Positions 13,736 to 27,200 of a DNA stretch of 64,000 nt are shown in pieces. The notes below the pieces were generated by a model. It saw nothing but the letters and a program-made list of their open reading frames with translations, was not told where the DNA came from and did not search any database. Origin of the DNA: Lathyrus oleraceus (Eukaryota > Streptophyta > Magnoliopsida > Fabales > Fabaceae); assembly GCF_024323335.1 (NCBI RefSeq), contig NC_066583.1, positions 371,571,175-371,635,174 on the forward strand. Reading direction: 5' to 3'. How positions within the stretch are numbered: position 1 is the first letter of the stretch; each line of letters begins with the position of its first letter. The position numbers and the translations under genes are program-made.

Positions 13736-14114
13736 CAATGCTGTACTTTTTAAAAATTATATTTAAATAAAAAATCTCACTTATATTTTCAATGATATGC
13801 ATTAAAAAAGCGGACAGACGGGCATGCGAGTGTCCGTCTGGACGCTAGTGACATCTAAGTGCAATGCAATTGGAGCATGTGTGAGTTCCAATTACGCATT
13901 CTGAAAAGATGGTTATTTTGTTATATTTTTTTTGAAATTTTAATTATTTTAATATTTAAATTGAAAATATTGATTATTTAAAAAAAATCCAGCAACTAAT
14001 ATTTATATTAAATAATATTTTTTTTCTTCAAATTTTTATATTGAACTAGTAAAAACATAATGGGAATATTGAAAATAATTTCTGGATAACTAACCATAAC
14101 CATACATAAACAAA

Positions 14115-14393
14115 ATGCAGGCTCTCACGGTGTATTTGTATGACGTATTAGATACACGTTACAGTTTCACTGATATCAACGCAGCCGGAGTTTGTCGCCA
14201 ACCACCCGAAAAGCCAGAAAGTCCGTCCAAACTTCCGTTCCTTTTCGGATTTTATTGTAGCGCGCTCAAGAAAACGACACGTGATCGCGATAACCGCCAT
14301 TACAAAAATAGCACCGTAGAATTAGTCACAGCAGAGTTCTATTCCGTACCGCGATTCCTAGATAAAGCGGACGATTTACAACATAGAAGGTGA
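14115..14393 (+). other. Possible EDM2 5' leader exon with a 92-codon upstream ORF
   Basis: An ATG-started frame of 92 codons ends with TGA exactly at a possible splice donor (AAG then GTGATT at 14390). A matching acceptor TTTTTGCAG ends at 14605, giving a 216-bp leader intron before the EDM2 start. The peptide resembles nothing I know. It may be a regulatory upstream ORF or simply leader sequence open by chance. Confidence 0.35.
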
Positions 14394-14620
14394 TTGTAGT
14401 TAATCTTAACCATTTCATTCTAACGTTTTATTAGAATTTCAACTCATATGTTATTATCAATATATAGCTCTAAGTTTCGATTCTTAATATATAATTGTGT
14501 AATCAACATTTATCCCCTTTCATTTTTGTGTAAAATTAACTCTCTTATTTGATGTATAATATATAATATTCCCTTACTCACATGTTGTATTTTTTTTTTT
14601 TGCAGTTTAGGTTTTGAGTA

Positions 14621-14646
14621 GTTAGGGTTTAGGTTTAGGTTTAGGG
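14621..14646 (+). promoter_or_regulatory. Telo-box-like repeats before the EDM2 start codon
   Basis: GTTAGGGTTTAGGTTTAGG and a following TTTAGGG lie 8-33 bp upstream of the ATG. AAACCCTA-type telo-boxes are common in plant leaders and promoters and are known binding sites for telomere-repeat-binding factors that can recruit chromatin modifiers. Confidence 0.6.
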
Positions 14647-14653
14647 CGAGAAA

Positions 14654-15270
14654 ATGGCATCTTCGGATGATGAAATTGATACACAGCCATTGTCTGTGTC
14701 AAATTACCATTTCGAAGATGATAAAGATGCGCCTATTTCCTTTTCTGTTTTGCCGATTCAATGGAGTGAGTCTGAGAATCCTAAAGGGATGAAAGAGAAG
14801 GTGTTTTTGCACGGTAATGCCGATAATGGCCTGAAGAAAATTTTTATGCAAGTTATAGCATGGAGGTTTGATCTTCTTTCCAATGTCAAGCCTGAGATAT
14901 CAGTGCTATCAAAGGATGGTAAATGGATCAAACTTCAAAAGCCAAGGAAGAGCTACGAGGATACCATAAGGACTATTTTGATCGTTGTTTACTTCATGCA
15001 TTTTGTGAAGAAGAATCCGGAAACATCAGCAAAATCTGTGTGGGATAGCTTGAGTAAGAATAAGGATTTTAGGTAACTTTCTTGGTTTTAGACTTCTTTC
15101 GTTCCTGATTGCTATGGAAGTACTCAAGTAGTACATATTATGACATTTTTTTTAATATATACTTTTCTTCTAGTTACTATGAAGTTAAACCTTCACATAA
15201 TGATTTGTTAAACCATATGGCTTTAATGGCCGAAGCTGCCACAAAGGATGCTGTCTTAGCAAAGTCCAAG
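14654..15270 (+). CDS. EDM2: EDM2 exons 1-2: conserved N-terminal domain
   Basis: Residues 1-172. The start MASSDDE with the following [18 protein letters not shown] and [17 protein letters not shown] are hallmarks of EDM2-type proteins. The donor after exon 1 leaves a split Ser codon, and exon 2 ends in phase 0. The next intron (15271-20519) is 5.2 kb because of a copia insertion. Confidence 0.9.
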
Positions 15271-18200
15271 GTACTAACCTTCTCAAATGTGTTTTGGTGG
15301 TAATCTTGAAAATTAGCATTTGATCTTTCTCTTTCTCTCCTTTGAAGCGTTCTTTTGGGAGTTATTGATTCAAAATATGGTTTGTAAATATAGTTGAATA
15401 TTTTTGTATTATTTTAAATTAGTTGCTTTGAGATTGAAATTTATGTCCTGCATTAAACATTGTTTCTTTGTATGATGGCTGATGCAAGACTAAGAAGATT
15501 TAATTAAACACGCTTGCAAATCAGCTGTGGATGTTTTTTTGGCCTTTTATGTTCGTTTAGGGAAGAAGGATTTAGCTTAATCGCACATCTATTGATGAGT
15601 TCTGGTAAAATGTTTAGGAATAGGTAAAGTAGGATTGCATTTTTGAAGTAGATTTTAAATTTTGAGGCATCTATTAAGGGGCTCTACTAAGTTTTAAGGT
15701 TGTTAACGGGTGAAATTTGTGAATACTAATATCAAATAGTATGTATTGGTTAAACTTAAACTTGTTTGTTTCCTTAACTGTATTTGATGTTTATTAGTGT
15801 GTTTTACGTTGTCACTTTTGATTGTTAATGATGAATATTTCATGAATTTTGAGTAATTTGTTTAATTTATCAGCATTTATGTGTTTAGAGTATTAATTAT
15901 TTAATCCTTATAAAATATTTTATAATATCAATCATCCCTCTATGCCCTATACAACTATAGTGTTTTCTGTGTCGGCCGCTACACAATGCTATCTGGGATT
16001 GAAACTATAGATTTTGTGTATAAATGTAATTTGTTAAATGTTTTTACTGTACTTTGCATGATCTCTGTCCCCACTTTTTAAAAATTGTCATTATCCATTC
16101 TCATAACATAAGTATATTTGATTTTGATAAGATACCCTCAACCATAACCGTGCGATATAGACCTACATCAAAATGACTTCTATAAATTTCATTTGTATTA
16201 AATGGAGATTGCGCGATTTAATTTGAATTGATGTGTGTGTAAGATTTCTAGGTCAATAATATGAAGTTCATGCAGTGGTTTTCTGTTACAAACCTTTGCA
16301 TGCGATTGAGTCACCAGCCTAGACTGTTAGGATCCAGTATTACAAACCATTATTTTCTTTCATTCACTGTTTTTGTAATCCTGGTCCGCTTTGTTAGAAC
16401 ATCAGCCCACTAGTCAGAGGCAGGAAGATGGTATACAATCAGATCCTTGCTAAGCATCTTTTCCCTGACAAAAAACATGTCTAGCTCCATATGTTTGGTC
16501 CTTGAAGGGAGGACAGGGTTGTGAGCCAGAGACATTGCACTTAAGTTATCACATAGAACAGTTGGAGTCTGATGCTTGATGTTCAGCTCCTGTAGTAAAG
16601 ACTGGAGCTAGAGAATCTCTGCTGCAGCAAGGGCCAAGCTTCGATATTCTGCTTCAGCACTAGACGTAGCAACCAGTGTCTGCTTTTTAGCCACCAAGAA
16701 ACTAGATTTGGACCTAGGAAGATGCAGGCTTCAGAGGTAGACCTTCTGTCATCCGGGTCAGAGGCCCAGTCTGCATCACAAAAACCAGTAATAGTAATAG
16801 GAGCAATGAGATTAGCTGGTGACAGGAGAAGGCCATGAGAGACAGTGCTTTTAAGATACCCCAAGATTCTTTTAACAACTTTCCAGTGGTCTTCTAGGGG
16901 ATCGGAGAGAAATTGACAAACTTCAACAAATGAGATCTCAGGTCTGGTAACTGTGGCATACTGAAGTGCCCATACCAAATACCTGAAATGTGTAGGATCA
17001 GTCACCTGTGCAGAGCCAACTTTGGAAAGTTTAGTGCTGGAAGCCATAGTGGATGCTATACCCTTGGCTGTGGCCATGTTTGTCTTGTGAAGTAGATCCT
17101 TGATGTACTTGCCTTGAGAAAGCATGAGAGATCCATTGGGAAGCTGTGTGACCTCAATGCCCAAAAAACAGTCCAGTTGGCCAAGGTCCTTAAGAGAAAA
17201 GGCCATATTTAATTTGGTGGCAAGTTGCTGAATGAAGGATGTAGAGGATCCAATGATGATAATATCATCAACATAGACTAGTACCAATGTATAGCAAGAG
17301 GGTGTGAGAAGCATGGATAGGGATGGATCACACCTGCTGGCTGAGAAGCCAGCCAGCTCCAAAAGGGCACCTTTGAGTTTGTCAAACCAGGGCCTAAGGT
17401 CTGTTTTAGACCATATAAGACCTTGTGTAACTTGCACACCAATCCTGACTTACCTTTCTCAAAACCTGGTGGCTGAACCATGTAGACCTCCTCATTGAGA
17501 ACCCCATTAAGGAAAGCGTTGTTCACATCTAGCTATTAAGGAAAGCGTTGTTCACATCTAGCTGTTGAATAGTCCATTTTTGGGATATAGCTAAGGTCAA
17601 GACTGTTCTCACAATAACAGGTTTTACAACAGGTGAGAAAGTCTCTGTGTAGTCAAATCCTTCGACCTGATGGAACCCTTTAGCCACCAACCAGGCTTTG
17701 TATTTGTTGATAGAGCCATCAAGGCTCTCTTTAACCCGAAAAATCCATTCGCACCCAATAGGTTTTCTGTGAGAGGGAGCATGAACCAAAGACCAAGTCT
17801 TATTACTCAACAAAGCATCATATTCTGACTGCATTGCAGCATGCCATTCAGGAATGGAGAGAGCCTGTTTGTGTGAGGTTGGTTCAAGGTGAGTGAGAAG
17901 AAGTGTAGGTTGTAGCCTAGGTTGCACAATACCATTCTTGCCTCTAGTGAGCATGGGATAGTATTAAGAGGGTGAATATTAGGGACAAGCGAGGAGACCT
18001 CGGTAGAGGATGAGGGAGAACTTGTGTCTTCATGGACTAAGGAAGGAGACAGATGAGGAGTCAGGTGACACTGGGGAGGGACTGAGAGGAGGAATAGGAT
18101 TTGAGTCAGAATTAGAAGTCTCAGAATGTGATAATGGTCCTGTGGAGGGGGTGGGTGTCATGTTTGACTGAGGTGGTTGATGGCTATGAGGGCAGTTTAA

Positions 18201-21200
18201 GGACTGACTTGGGTTAGAACTGACCCTTGAAGAAGTAGTTTGACTGGAGGAGGAGGGATTGGGACAAGACTGCTATTAACTTGAGTGGGAGTACCGGGAC
18301 AGACAAAAGTGATAGGTAGAGAGAGACCAAATGGCAGACCTGAAGGAACAAACACAGGATCAAACTTTGAATGAGGTAACATAGTAGCATAAGGAAATCT
18401 ACATTCATTAAATAGAACATCTTTAGATTTAAAAACTCTGCCAGTAGCATCAAGGCATTTATACCCTTTATGAGATGGGGAGTAGCCAAGGAAAAGACAC
18501 TCCTTGGAGTGTGTTAAAAGTCCCACATCGGACAATATATGGCCTGAGCATGAGTTTATAAATGGGGGCAATCCTCACTCTGTCAACCGGTTTTGTAGGG
18601 TTGAGTTAGACCCAACCACATTCTTAACATGGTATCAAAGCCTCGTTTAAGATCCGGTGGACCATCTATTATGGTTTCTGCTATCGGCCCACCCACCATT
18701 TATTTCCACGCTCCAAATGTCCAGTTCTGGGCGTGAGGGGGTGTGTTAAGAGTCCCACATCGGACAATATATGGCCTGAACATGAGTTTATAAATGGGGA
18801 CAATCCTCACTCTATCAACCGGTTTTATAGGGTGAGTTAGGTTCAACCACATTTCTTAACGGAGTGCATAGCCAATTTGTTTGAATTATAGGGCCTAGGT
18901 GAGGAGAATATGAGCATCCAAAGGCCTTTAGGAATTTATAATCAGGGCATTTGAAGTACAATAGGAAAAAGGGTGATGTGTTGCCTAGTGTTGGAGAAGG
19001 AAACCTATTGATGAGGTAGGTGGCTGTGAGGAAGGCATGGTTCCAAAATTTGAGTGGTAAATTGGCTTGAGCTAGGAGTGTTAAACCCGTCTCTACAACA
19101 TGTATGTGTTTTCTTTCAACTGATCCATTTTGATGATGAGTGTGAGGGCAGGTGATTCTATGAGTGATCCCATGTAAGATAAGAAAGTGAGTGAGAGGTC
19201 TAAATTCACCCCTACATCAGTTTGGACTGATTTGATTTTAAGGCGACATTGCAATTCAACTAGAGCTTTGAATTGAACTAATGTAGTGAGTGTGTCAGAT
19301 TTTATTTTTAAGGGATATATCCAAGTATATCTACTATAGGCATCCACTCATGTGAGAAAATAGGTGTAGCCACAGATACACTGGACAGGGGAAGGTCCCC
19401 ATAGGTCACAGAAAATTAATTCAAGGGGTTTAGTGTAGACAGTATTAGAACCTATGAACTTTTCCCATAGAGCAGGCATTACAAAAGTCTTGAAACTGTT
19501 TATTGGGAATGAGAATATTACACAATTTGAGGACCCGTTTTAAGGTCTCATGACGAGGATGGCCAAGTTTATGATGCCATATTTGATATACAAACTAGAA
19601 ATTGAACCTAAGTCTCTATTATTACTAGTGGAATTGAAAGCACAGCTAGGATCTAAAGCTGTGGACATAGACTTGGGACATGATGAAGTGTTGACAATGC
19701 CGAGGGCTTGAGGAGATGATGGTTGAGGAGTGCAGTCAAACTTGTATAAACCATCATTCCCAAGAGAGCCACTAAAGAGCACCTTAAATGTAGCCTGACA
19801 TTTGACAAAATACTAATTAGCATGGAATTCAAAAAAGACACAATTATCTTTAGCAAATTGGCTTACACTTACCAGATTTTTAGTAATGGATAGAACTAAA
19901 AGTTTGTTTAGTTTTAGAGAGGTATTAGGGCACAAGTTGGAGGGAAACACCATAGAGCCAAGAGATGTAATAGCAAAACCTTGACCATTACCAATTTGGA
20001 CATGATCTGTGCGAGGAAGGGAAATAGAATCCATGAGATTAGTGGACATGATCCGTAACAACTTTCAATTTTCAATTCTGTTACAACAATAAATTATATA
20101 GGTTTGTTACTCATAACAAAATTGTAACAAACTTCTATTTCTGTTATGAGTTAGGAGGGAAGGATAAGGGAATTGGGCCTTAGCCCAATTCTTTGATACA
20201 AGGATAATACCAGCCTTTGACCTATACTCCTAATAATCTTACAATTCTATCCCTTTTGTCCTTGTATGTCAAACTTTCTGCTCATTTGCTTTCACTTTAA
20301 TTCTGATATATTTACTCTCTTTTGTTTTGTTTTAAGAATTTAGTTATTCGTTGACTTGCCCTTTGACTGTCTGATAAAATTGTAGTGTTGATTTCTTTTA
20401 ACTTAGTTTTTCATTTCTTTTTATTTTAAGAAAAACGCTTAATTTCTTTTCTGTATACTTCACATTTGTGTCTCACTTAAATGACAATTTATTGATTATT
20501 GATTAATTCATTTTAACAGCTTTTGCTCACAGTTCTGGAAGATAAGGATACAATGAGGATTAAGAAACTTTCCGATGAGGTTTGTCAGATATTAGTTTTA
20601 GTTTTCCTTGAAAAATATTTTTCTCAGACATATTTTCTTTCTTTGCTTCCTTTAATTGATGTCATATATATTGTTTGTGATATTTTTTGAAAGCGTAATT
20701 CACTGATTCCAGGAAGTTAAAGAGCTAGCACGACCTGGATTTATAATTGATGATATTGACAATGATGAGATTGATGAGACTGCTGCTGATGAAGAATCAG
20801 ATGAAGAGGATGCGTTATTTGATTCTGTTTGTTCGATTTGTGACAACGGCGGAAATATTTTGTGGTACAGTTTAATTTCTGTTGTGTTAATATAATTCTA
20901 TTTGGTTTCTTTCTCCTGTATATTTATGTGTGACAGTGCATCATTTCTCAAGAGTATTCGACATATTATTGCATGTTTTTTTATTTTAGAATTGTAGTTG
21001 ATTCTTTCTTTTTCAAAATATGTGTTATAAAATGATAAATGCAGTTGTGATGGAAAGTGCATGAGGTCATTTCATGCTAATAAGAAGGATGGTGAAGATT
21101 CTTCTTGTGCCTCCCTTGGATTTAGCCGGAAAGAAGTTGAGGTAAGCTAATTTTATTTTCTCTCTACATTTCTTTTGTTTGTCTTCTTCCATTTTATTTT

Positions 21201-24200
21201 TCATAGTATAGTTACGTGAAAATTTGATTGCTTTTGTGCATTTCTTTTTCGCAGGAGATCCAAAATTTCTATTGTAAGAATTGCGAATATAATCAACACC
21301 AGTGTTTTCAATGTGGCAAACTAGGCTGTTCTGATAAATTTGCTGGTGCTGAGGTATAATTATATCTAAAAATTTGCTGCTCATTGTTAATGACTTGGTT
21401 CATATATATTTTCTTTCGGTATGGAGGGCCACCCAATTCGTGGCAGCCTATGTATATAGTAGCTGTAAGGATGCATTTCTGTTAAGACTGGAAAATGCTC
21501 TGTTTTTCTTTTGCTTACTTGAATTCCTGGTAAATAAATATTAAATGGGCTTTGGGTCCTTTGTCCAAAATTTGGTTCTATGGGAGCTTTAGTTTTAAAA
21601 TGCTAGACGCATGTCTTCCAATTATCATCATGTCATCCACATAAGACTACTACGAGAATACAACCTCCCTTGGATTGTTAATAAAAAATAGAATGATCAT
21701 GGAAACTGCTCCTTTTCAAGCCTAAATCACAGGCTAGGTATATGTTTAGGTGAGCCAAATTTGATTTTGAGTTTACTGATTTTGTAAAATTGATTTGGTT
21801 AAAATTGTGTTTGAAGTGAAGTGATTATTAATGTTTGGATATTTTTACTCTAAAAACAAGTTTGATGTAAAATCAGTATAAGTTTTCAAACCCAACTCAT
21901 AAGTTACTTATTATCACATGTGAGTTTTGGAGAAATTTTACTGCAAAATAATAGTCAAACATGCAAGAATTATGTTTTTTTAGGAGGAAAATCTTTTTTT
22001 GCTTCCCCCACCTTGCATTCAAACAAGCACTACTTTGCCCGAGCTCCCAAATAGAGCTCACAAGAATATTTTCAATCCATTCAATGATAGCTGTTGTTTA
22101 TAGCTTCTTTGTTTTCTATAGGAATGAAAGTTGTTTTGAATTTCTCCTTCAGGTCTTCAAATGTGCTTCTGCAACCTGCGGTTTCTTTTATCATCCAGAA
22201 TGTGTCACGAAGTTACTAAAGCTGGTGGCTAAGGATGCTCCAGCAGAACTTTTAAGCAATATAGCCAAGGGGGAGCCTTTCACCTGTCCTGCTCATTATT
22301 GCCGTATCTGTAGTGAAATGGAAAACAAGAACGAGCACGAGTTACACTTTGCTGTTTGTAGGCGTTGTCCCAGGTCATATCATCGCAAATGTTTGCCAAG
22401 GTTATTTTACCCATTTTGCCTGTGTTTCTAGTATATTCATATAACAACGCTATTTGATAGTGTATGGGGGCCTGAATCTCACGTTGCTTTTATCAGAAAG
22501 ATTGCTTTTGAAGACGAAGTGGATGAAGGCATTGCGCCCAGGGCTTGGGAAGATCTTTTGCCAAACAATCGCATTCTTATTTATTGCTTGTAAGTGTTAC
22601 AGTATGCAGGTATTTTGTTCTCCAAATTTACCTTGACATCCAGTAACTTCTTTTTCCATTTCTTGAAACAGAAAGCATGAGATAGATGATGAACTTGGAA
22701 CTCCTATAAGAGATCATATAAAATTCCCTGGTGTTAAAGAGAAAATAAATACTGCAACCAAAGAAGTTATATCGAACAAGAACAATGCTAAGTTAGATGA
22801 TTTACTTGTCAAAAGAACAAGTGCTAAATCATCTATATCGTCTAGTAAAATGTCCTCCGAGAGAGTTGATATCAAGAATTTTAGAAAGATATCTGGATCA
22901 AATATCCCTAGAAAGAAAGCAAACGATGCAACAAGAAGGTGTTTGAGTGAAAATAAGAGGTCAACTTTAAAGGAAACAGAAAGGTCTAACTATGAGGAGA
23001 ATCAGCCCTCACTGGGTGTGCAACTTTATGATCTCTATCGTAAGGGTTCCGACCGAATTAGTTCTGACAACCATGTTGATAATGTAGCTGATAACACAGT
23101 GTCTGTTAAGCCTAAAAAGCCGAGCAGTGCACCACCCCAATTAGGCGTAGATTCAGAGAGGAGGTGAGTCTTTCTTATCTGACTTGCTTATTTTTGTGCT
23201 GTTACTGTTGTTGGTTCTTTTTCTAGTTATTGAATTGTTGTGTGGAACTCAAGCTGTCCTGATAATATGGCATTATTCTTAAGATGCATTCTTCTGATGT
23301 AGATTGTTGGCTTTGTTTAAAGAAGCTTCATCATCAGTTACAATGGAGAATGTCATAAAGGAACATAACTTTGCTTCTTCTCATGCTCACTCGCTAAAAA
23401 ATGTTGTGGAGAAGACTATTACAGTGGGAAAGTTGGAAGGATCAGTTGAGGTGCATATCTTCCTATATTTATTGCTAGTGTTATATTGTGGAATTTGTTT
23501 TAAGTTTGTATGTTTTGTCTTGTGTGTATGTAGGCTGTTCGAACGGCTTTAAGGATGCTGGATAAAGGACATAGCATTCGGGATGCAGAAGCTGTTTGTG
23601 GTCCTGATGTTATGAACCGGTTATTCAAGTGGAAGGTACTTCACTGTTTTTTGAATATTTATGAGTAAATTATTTCTCATATCATAAACATTGAAAGGTA
23701 CATGGAGACAGTAATTATGCTGTTTCCTTTAAAGTCAACCTCTTATTTTCTTAATTAGCATAGGAGTTCCTTAAATACTGTGAGATTTCCCACACTTGCC
23801 CTCAAGCTGGCGAACAGGTGTTATCCATTCCCAGTTTGGACAAGATTCTTTCAAAATTGCGGCTGTTGAATCCCTTAGTTAGAACATCTGAAATTGATTT
23901 TGAGATTAAACGGGTGGTGTGCAGATCAAGCCACAATCAGGAAAGGTACATGGAAACAGTAATTATGCTGTTTCCTTTAAAGTTGACCTCTTATTTTCTT
24001 AATTAGCATAGGAGTTCCTTAAATACTGTGAGATTTCCCACACTCGCCCTCAAGCTGGCGAATAGGTGTTATCCATTCCCAGTTTGGACAAGATTCTTTC
24101 AAAATTGCGGCTGTTGAATCCCTTAGTTAGAACATCTGAAATTGATTTTGAGATTACACGTGTAGTGTGCAGATCAAGCCACAATCAGGTTTTTCTTTGA

Positions 24201-27200
24201 TGAAGTGTATGTCAACTTCATTATGTTTGGTTCTATCGTAATGCACTGGGTTATGAGCTATGCTAATTCCTGACTTATTGTCACAATAAAGCTTCCTTGG
24301 CTCTTCCCATTTTATCTTTAAATCTTCTAGGATGAATTTCAGCCGGAGGAGCTCACACATGCCTTGTGCCATGGCTTGAAATTCTTCCTCAGCACTAGAC
24401 CTTGCTACTACTTTGCTTTTTTTACTTTTCCAAGTTACAAGATTTCCTCCAAAAAGGATACAATACCTTGTTGTTGAACATCTATCCACAATTGACCCTA
24501 CAAGCATCTGTATAGGCTTCAAGCCTAACATTTCTATTACGTTTGAATAAAATTCCTCTTCCCGGGTTCCTTGAAGATACTGAACAATTTTGGGTGCTGC
24601 TTGCAAATGATTCTCCGTTGGGTTATATGCATAAACTGGCTGACTAAATTTACTGCATAGGCAATATTTGGCCTGATGTGAGATAAGTAGTATATAAGTC
24701 TGCCCACTAGTCTTTGTCTACTAGACACCTTCTTTGGCATTCCCGAACTTTAGGTTCCGATGATCCTAATGATAATAAATAATAATCTCTCTAAGAAAGG
24801 GACAGTGCTTTGTTCTCTCAAAAAATTGGATTGGAGGACAGGTGCAAAGTTGATGGGTTATCACACGCGAGTTCCACCCAGCCCAACTTTTTTTTGTCTT
24901 TTCATTCACACAATAATGCAAGTCTAAACTTAAAGAAACAATTCAATTATGTTATCATAACTTTATCGAGGGAATTACTGCAGGACAAGTTGAAAGTATA
25001 TCTTGCACCTGTTTTATATGGCAATCGCTACACTTCATTTGGTCGCCATTTTACACAAGTGGAAAAGCTGGAAGGGGTATTACTTCTCACATTATCATTT
25101 TAATTGTTTTGTCAGATATATGTATTCTTGATTTCTTTTCCTTATTTTAACTGTTCACTCTTTTCTATATCACTGGGTATTGCTGTGTTGAGAAGATAGC
25201 TTTATTGTCCTCCTTTTTTGAAAAGTATTATTAATCCACTAAGCCCTTGAATATGTACTGTAGATTTCTAGATGAGGCGTGTTCATGAATAAGTAGAACT
25301 AGTTTAAGCTGATGCTGAGGTAGAGGAAAACATATTAACAGTAATTATTATGCTTTTGGCATCCTTTGAGATCTGTTGGATTTAAACTGCAGGTATTAGC
25401 ATTACTGTCTTGTGAAACTCGATTTGATGAGCAACTGAAATTTTAATTATTAGCTTGGGATTGGTACAAATCCAGCTTTAGACACGGCTGTGTTAAAGAA
25501 TCAGTTAAGGACCAAAGTTATGATTTTTGACCCATACAGATGAAACTTATGCATTGAAAAAGTCATGGATATGATAATATCTGACCTTAATAAGTTAATC
25601 GATTGAAGTCAGGTTACTTGTTATTGACCAAAGTTATTGCAATTTAACATTAGTTTAAAATGATTTGTAAGATAAGCTACCTGGTGTAAGGTTTTTCCGG
25701 TTTTTCGAAGGTGTTTAAATTCATATAATCACTAGCATGTGCATCTTTTAACTTTAATTTAACAGCACTAGTATTTGCATAAGAAATAGGTACGTAATAG
25801 CACAGTTGGCAATGTAGCTGCCTGTAGTCTGTTATTGATTTGGAAAGTTATTCGAAGAGTGTCAAACATGATGATGACCAACTTTTTGTTGTATTGGAAT
25901 AATAATTTTTTTTTTATGTCTGGCCTGTCTCATTATATCTGTTAATTGTTTCTTAAAAAATGGTTTTATATTTGCAGATTGTGGATAAACTCCAATGGTA
26001 TGTTCAGAATGGTGATATGGTAAATACTGATGTTTACCTTAATTTGTCTTTACATTTCTTCTGTGATTGAGAATTATAAATGTTCCAGGTCCTTGTGTAT
26101 TTTCTTTCTCTGCCATTTCTGTACAACATTCATTCAGCTTTTCCTTATAAAATTATGATATACTATCACTATCTGCTGGATCACCATCCTGAACATGGTT
26201 AATCTACTCTTAAATTTGAATATTGTTTACCTGACTGGGGATAGTTACTTATGACCAGGTTGTGGACTTCTGTTGTGGTGCTAATGATTTTAGCATTCTC
26301 ATGAAGAAAAAACTTGAAAATACTGGGAAGAGTTGCTTCTTCAAAAACTTTGATTTACTTCCAACCAAGGTGAATACACTTTTACAAGCTGTTTTCATTC
26401 TGTTTGTTGTAATTCAGTTTTTTTTTCCTCATTACCACTGTAAACTATGACTGGACTTGTAGACAACCCGGCTGTTTCTTACCCCACTAACTAACCAAAT
26501 TAGACCTTAATAAGACACATGCACAATAAATAGTTTTTATGTCATCTGAGCCTGGCCCCCAATCAAAATCAAAAAGGCCTGGAGAGTCACAGGAAAAGAA
26601 TGAAAAGGTTTGAGCAGCAAGTCAAGTGAGGTAGTGCCTTTGAGGTAACGAAGGATGCACTTGACAACTTGCTTTTGAGGTAACGAAGGATGCACTTGAC
26701 AACTTGCTTTTGAGGTAACGAAGGATGCACTTGCCAGTGGGAGTCAAAAGGGTGACATGAACTGGAAAACCCTGTTGACTGAGAAGCATATATCAGGGCG
26801 AGTGATGGTGGCATATCGGAGTGCACCTACCACAGACCTGTACTATGTGGAGTCAACAAAGGAAGATGGAAAAGGCTTAGCTTCCTGCTTGTTGGTCTTA
26901 GATAGAAGATGCCTGATGTATTTCCCTTGGGATAGAAGAAAGAAGCTACTAGCCTAAGATTTAACTTCATGCCTAAAAATAATCCAGGTCACCTAACTCC
27001 TTTAAAGAGAAATTGGTGTTGGGGTTGGTAACAATAGTAGTGACAAGCTTAGTATTATTGCCAGTAATGTTGATATCATCAAAATAGACTAGCTTATGTA
27101 GAAAGTTAGCATCCTTGGAGTAAACAAACAGAGAGATATCACACTTACTAGCTTGGAACCCAAGTTGTAAGAGTGTCTTTTTTGTCCGTCAAACCAGGCC

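Larger units (their letters stand above)
10694..13989. mobile_element. Decayed Mutator-like element (MULE-A)
   Basis: Long terminal inverted repeats of about 110-120 bp. The left arm (10694-10810) and the inverted right arm (about 13875-13989) share an A/T-rich series of TTTAAATAATCAA and AAAATTTCAAAAAATATA blocks ending near an aatgcg motif. Inside are a PMD gene (minus), the 3' third of a mudrA transposase (plus) and a small ORF (minus). A clear 9-bp target duplication is not visible. The arms resemble those of the intact MULE at 44276-49781 in style, and gene content and order match. Confidence 0.75.

Noticed and set aside
10685..13998. A 9-bp target duplication for MULE-A
   Set aside because: agagagcaa and cagcaacta at the two edges do not match well enough; it may have decayed.
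18512..18861. 5S rRNA-like Cassandra element
   Set aside because: The LTR has TRIM structure and a Met primer site, but I see no 5S promoter boxes.
21961..22431. A separate 156-codon gene
   Set aside because: It is EDM2 exon 7 plus open intron sequence before it.
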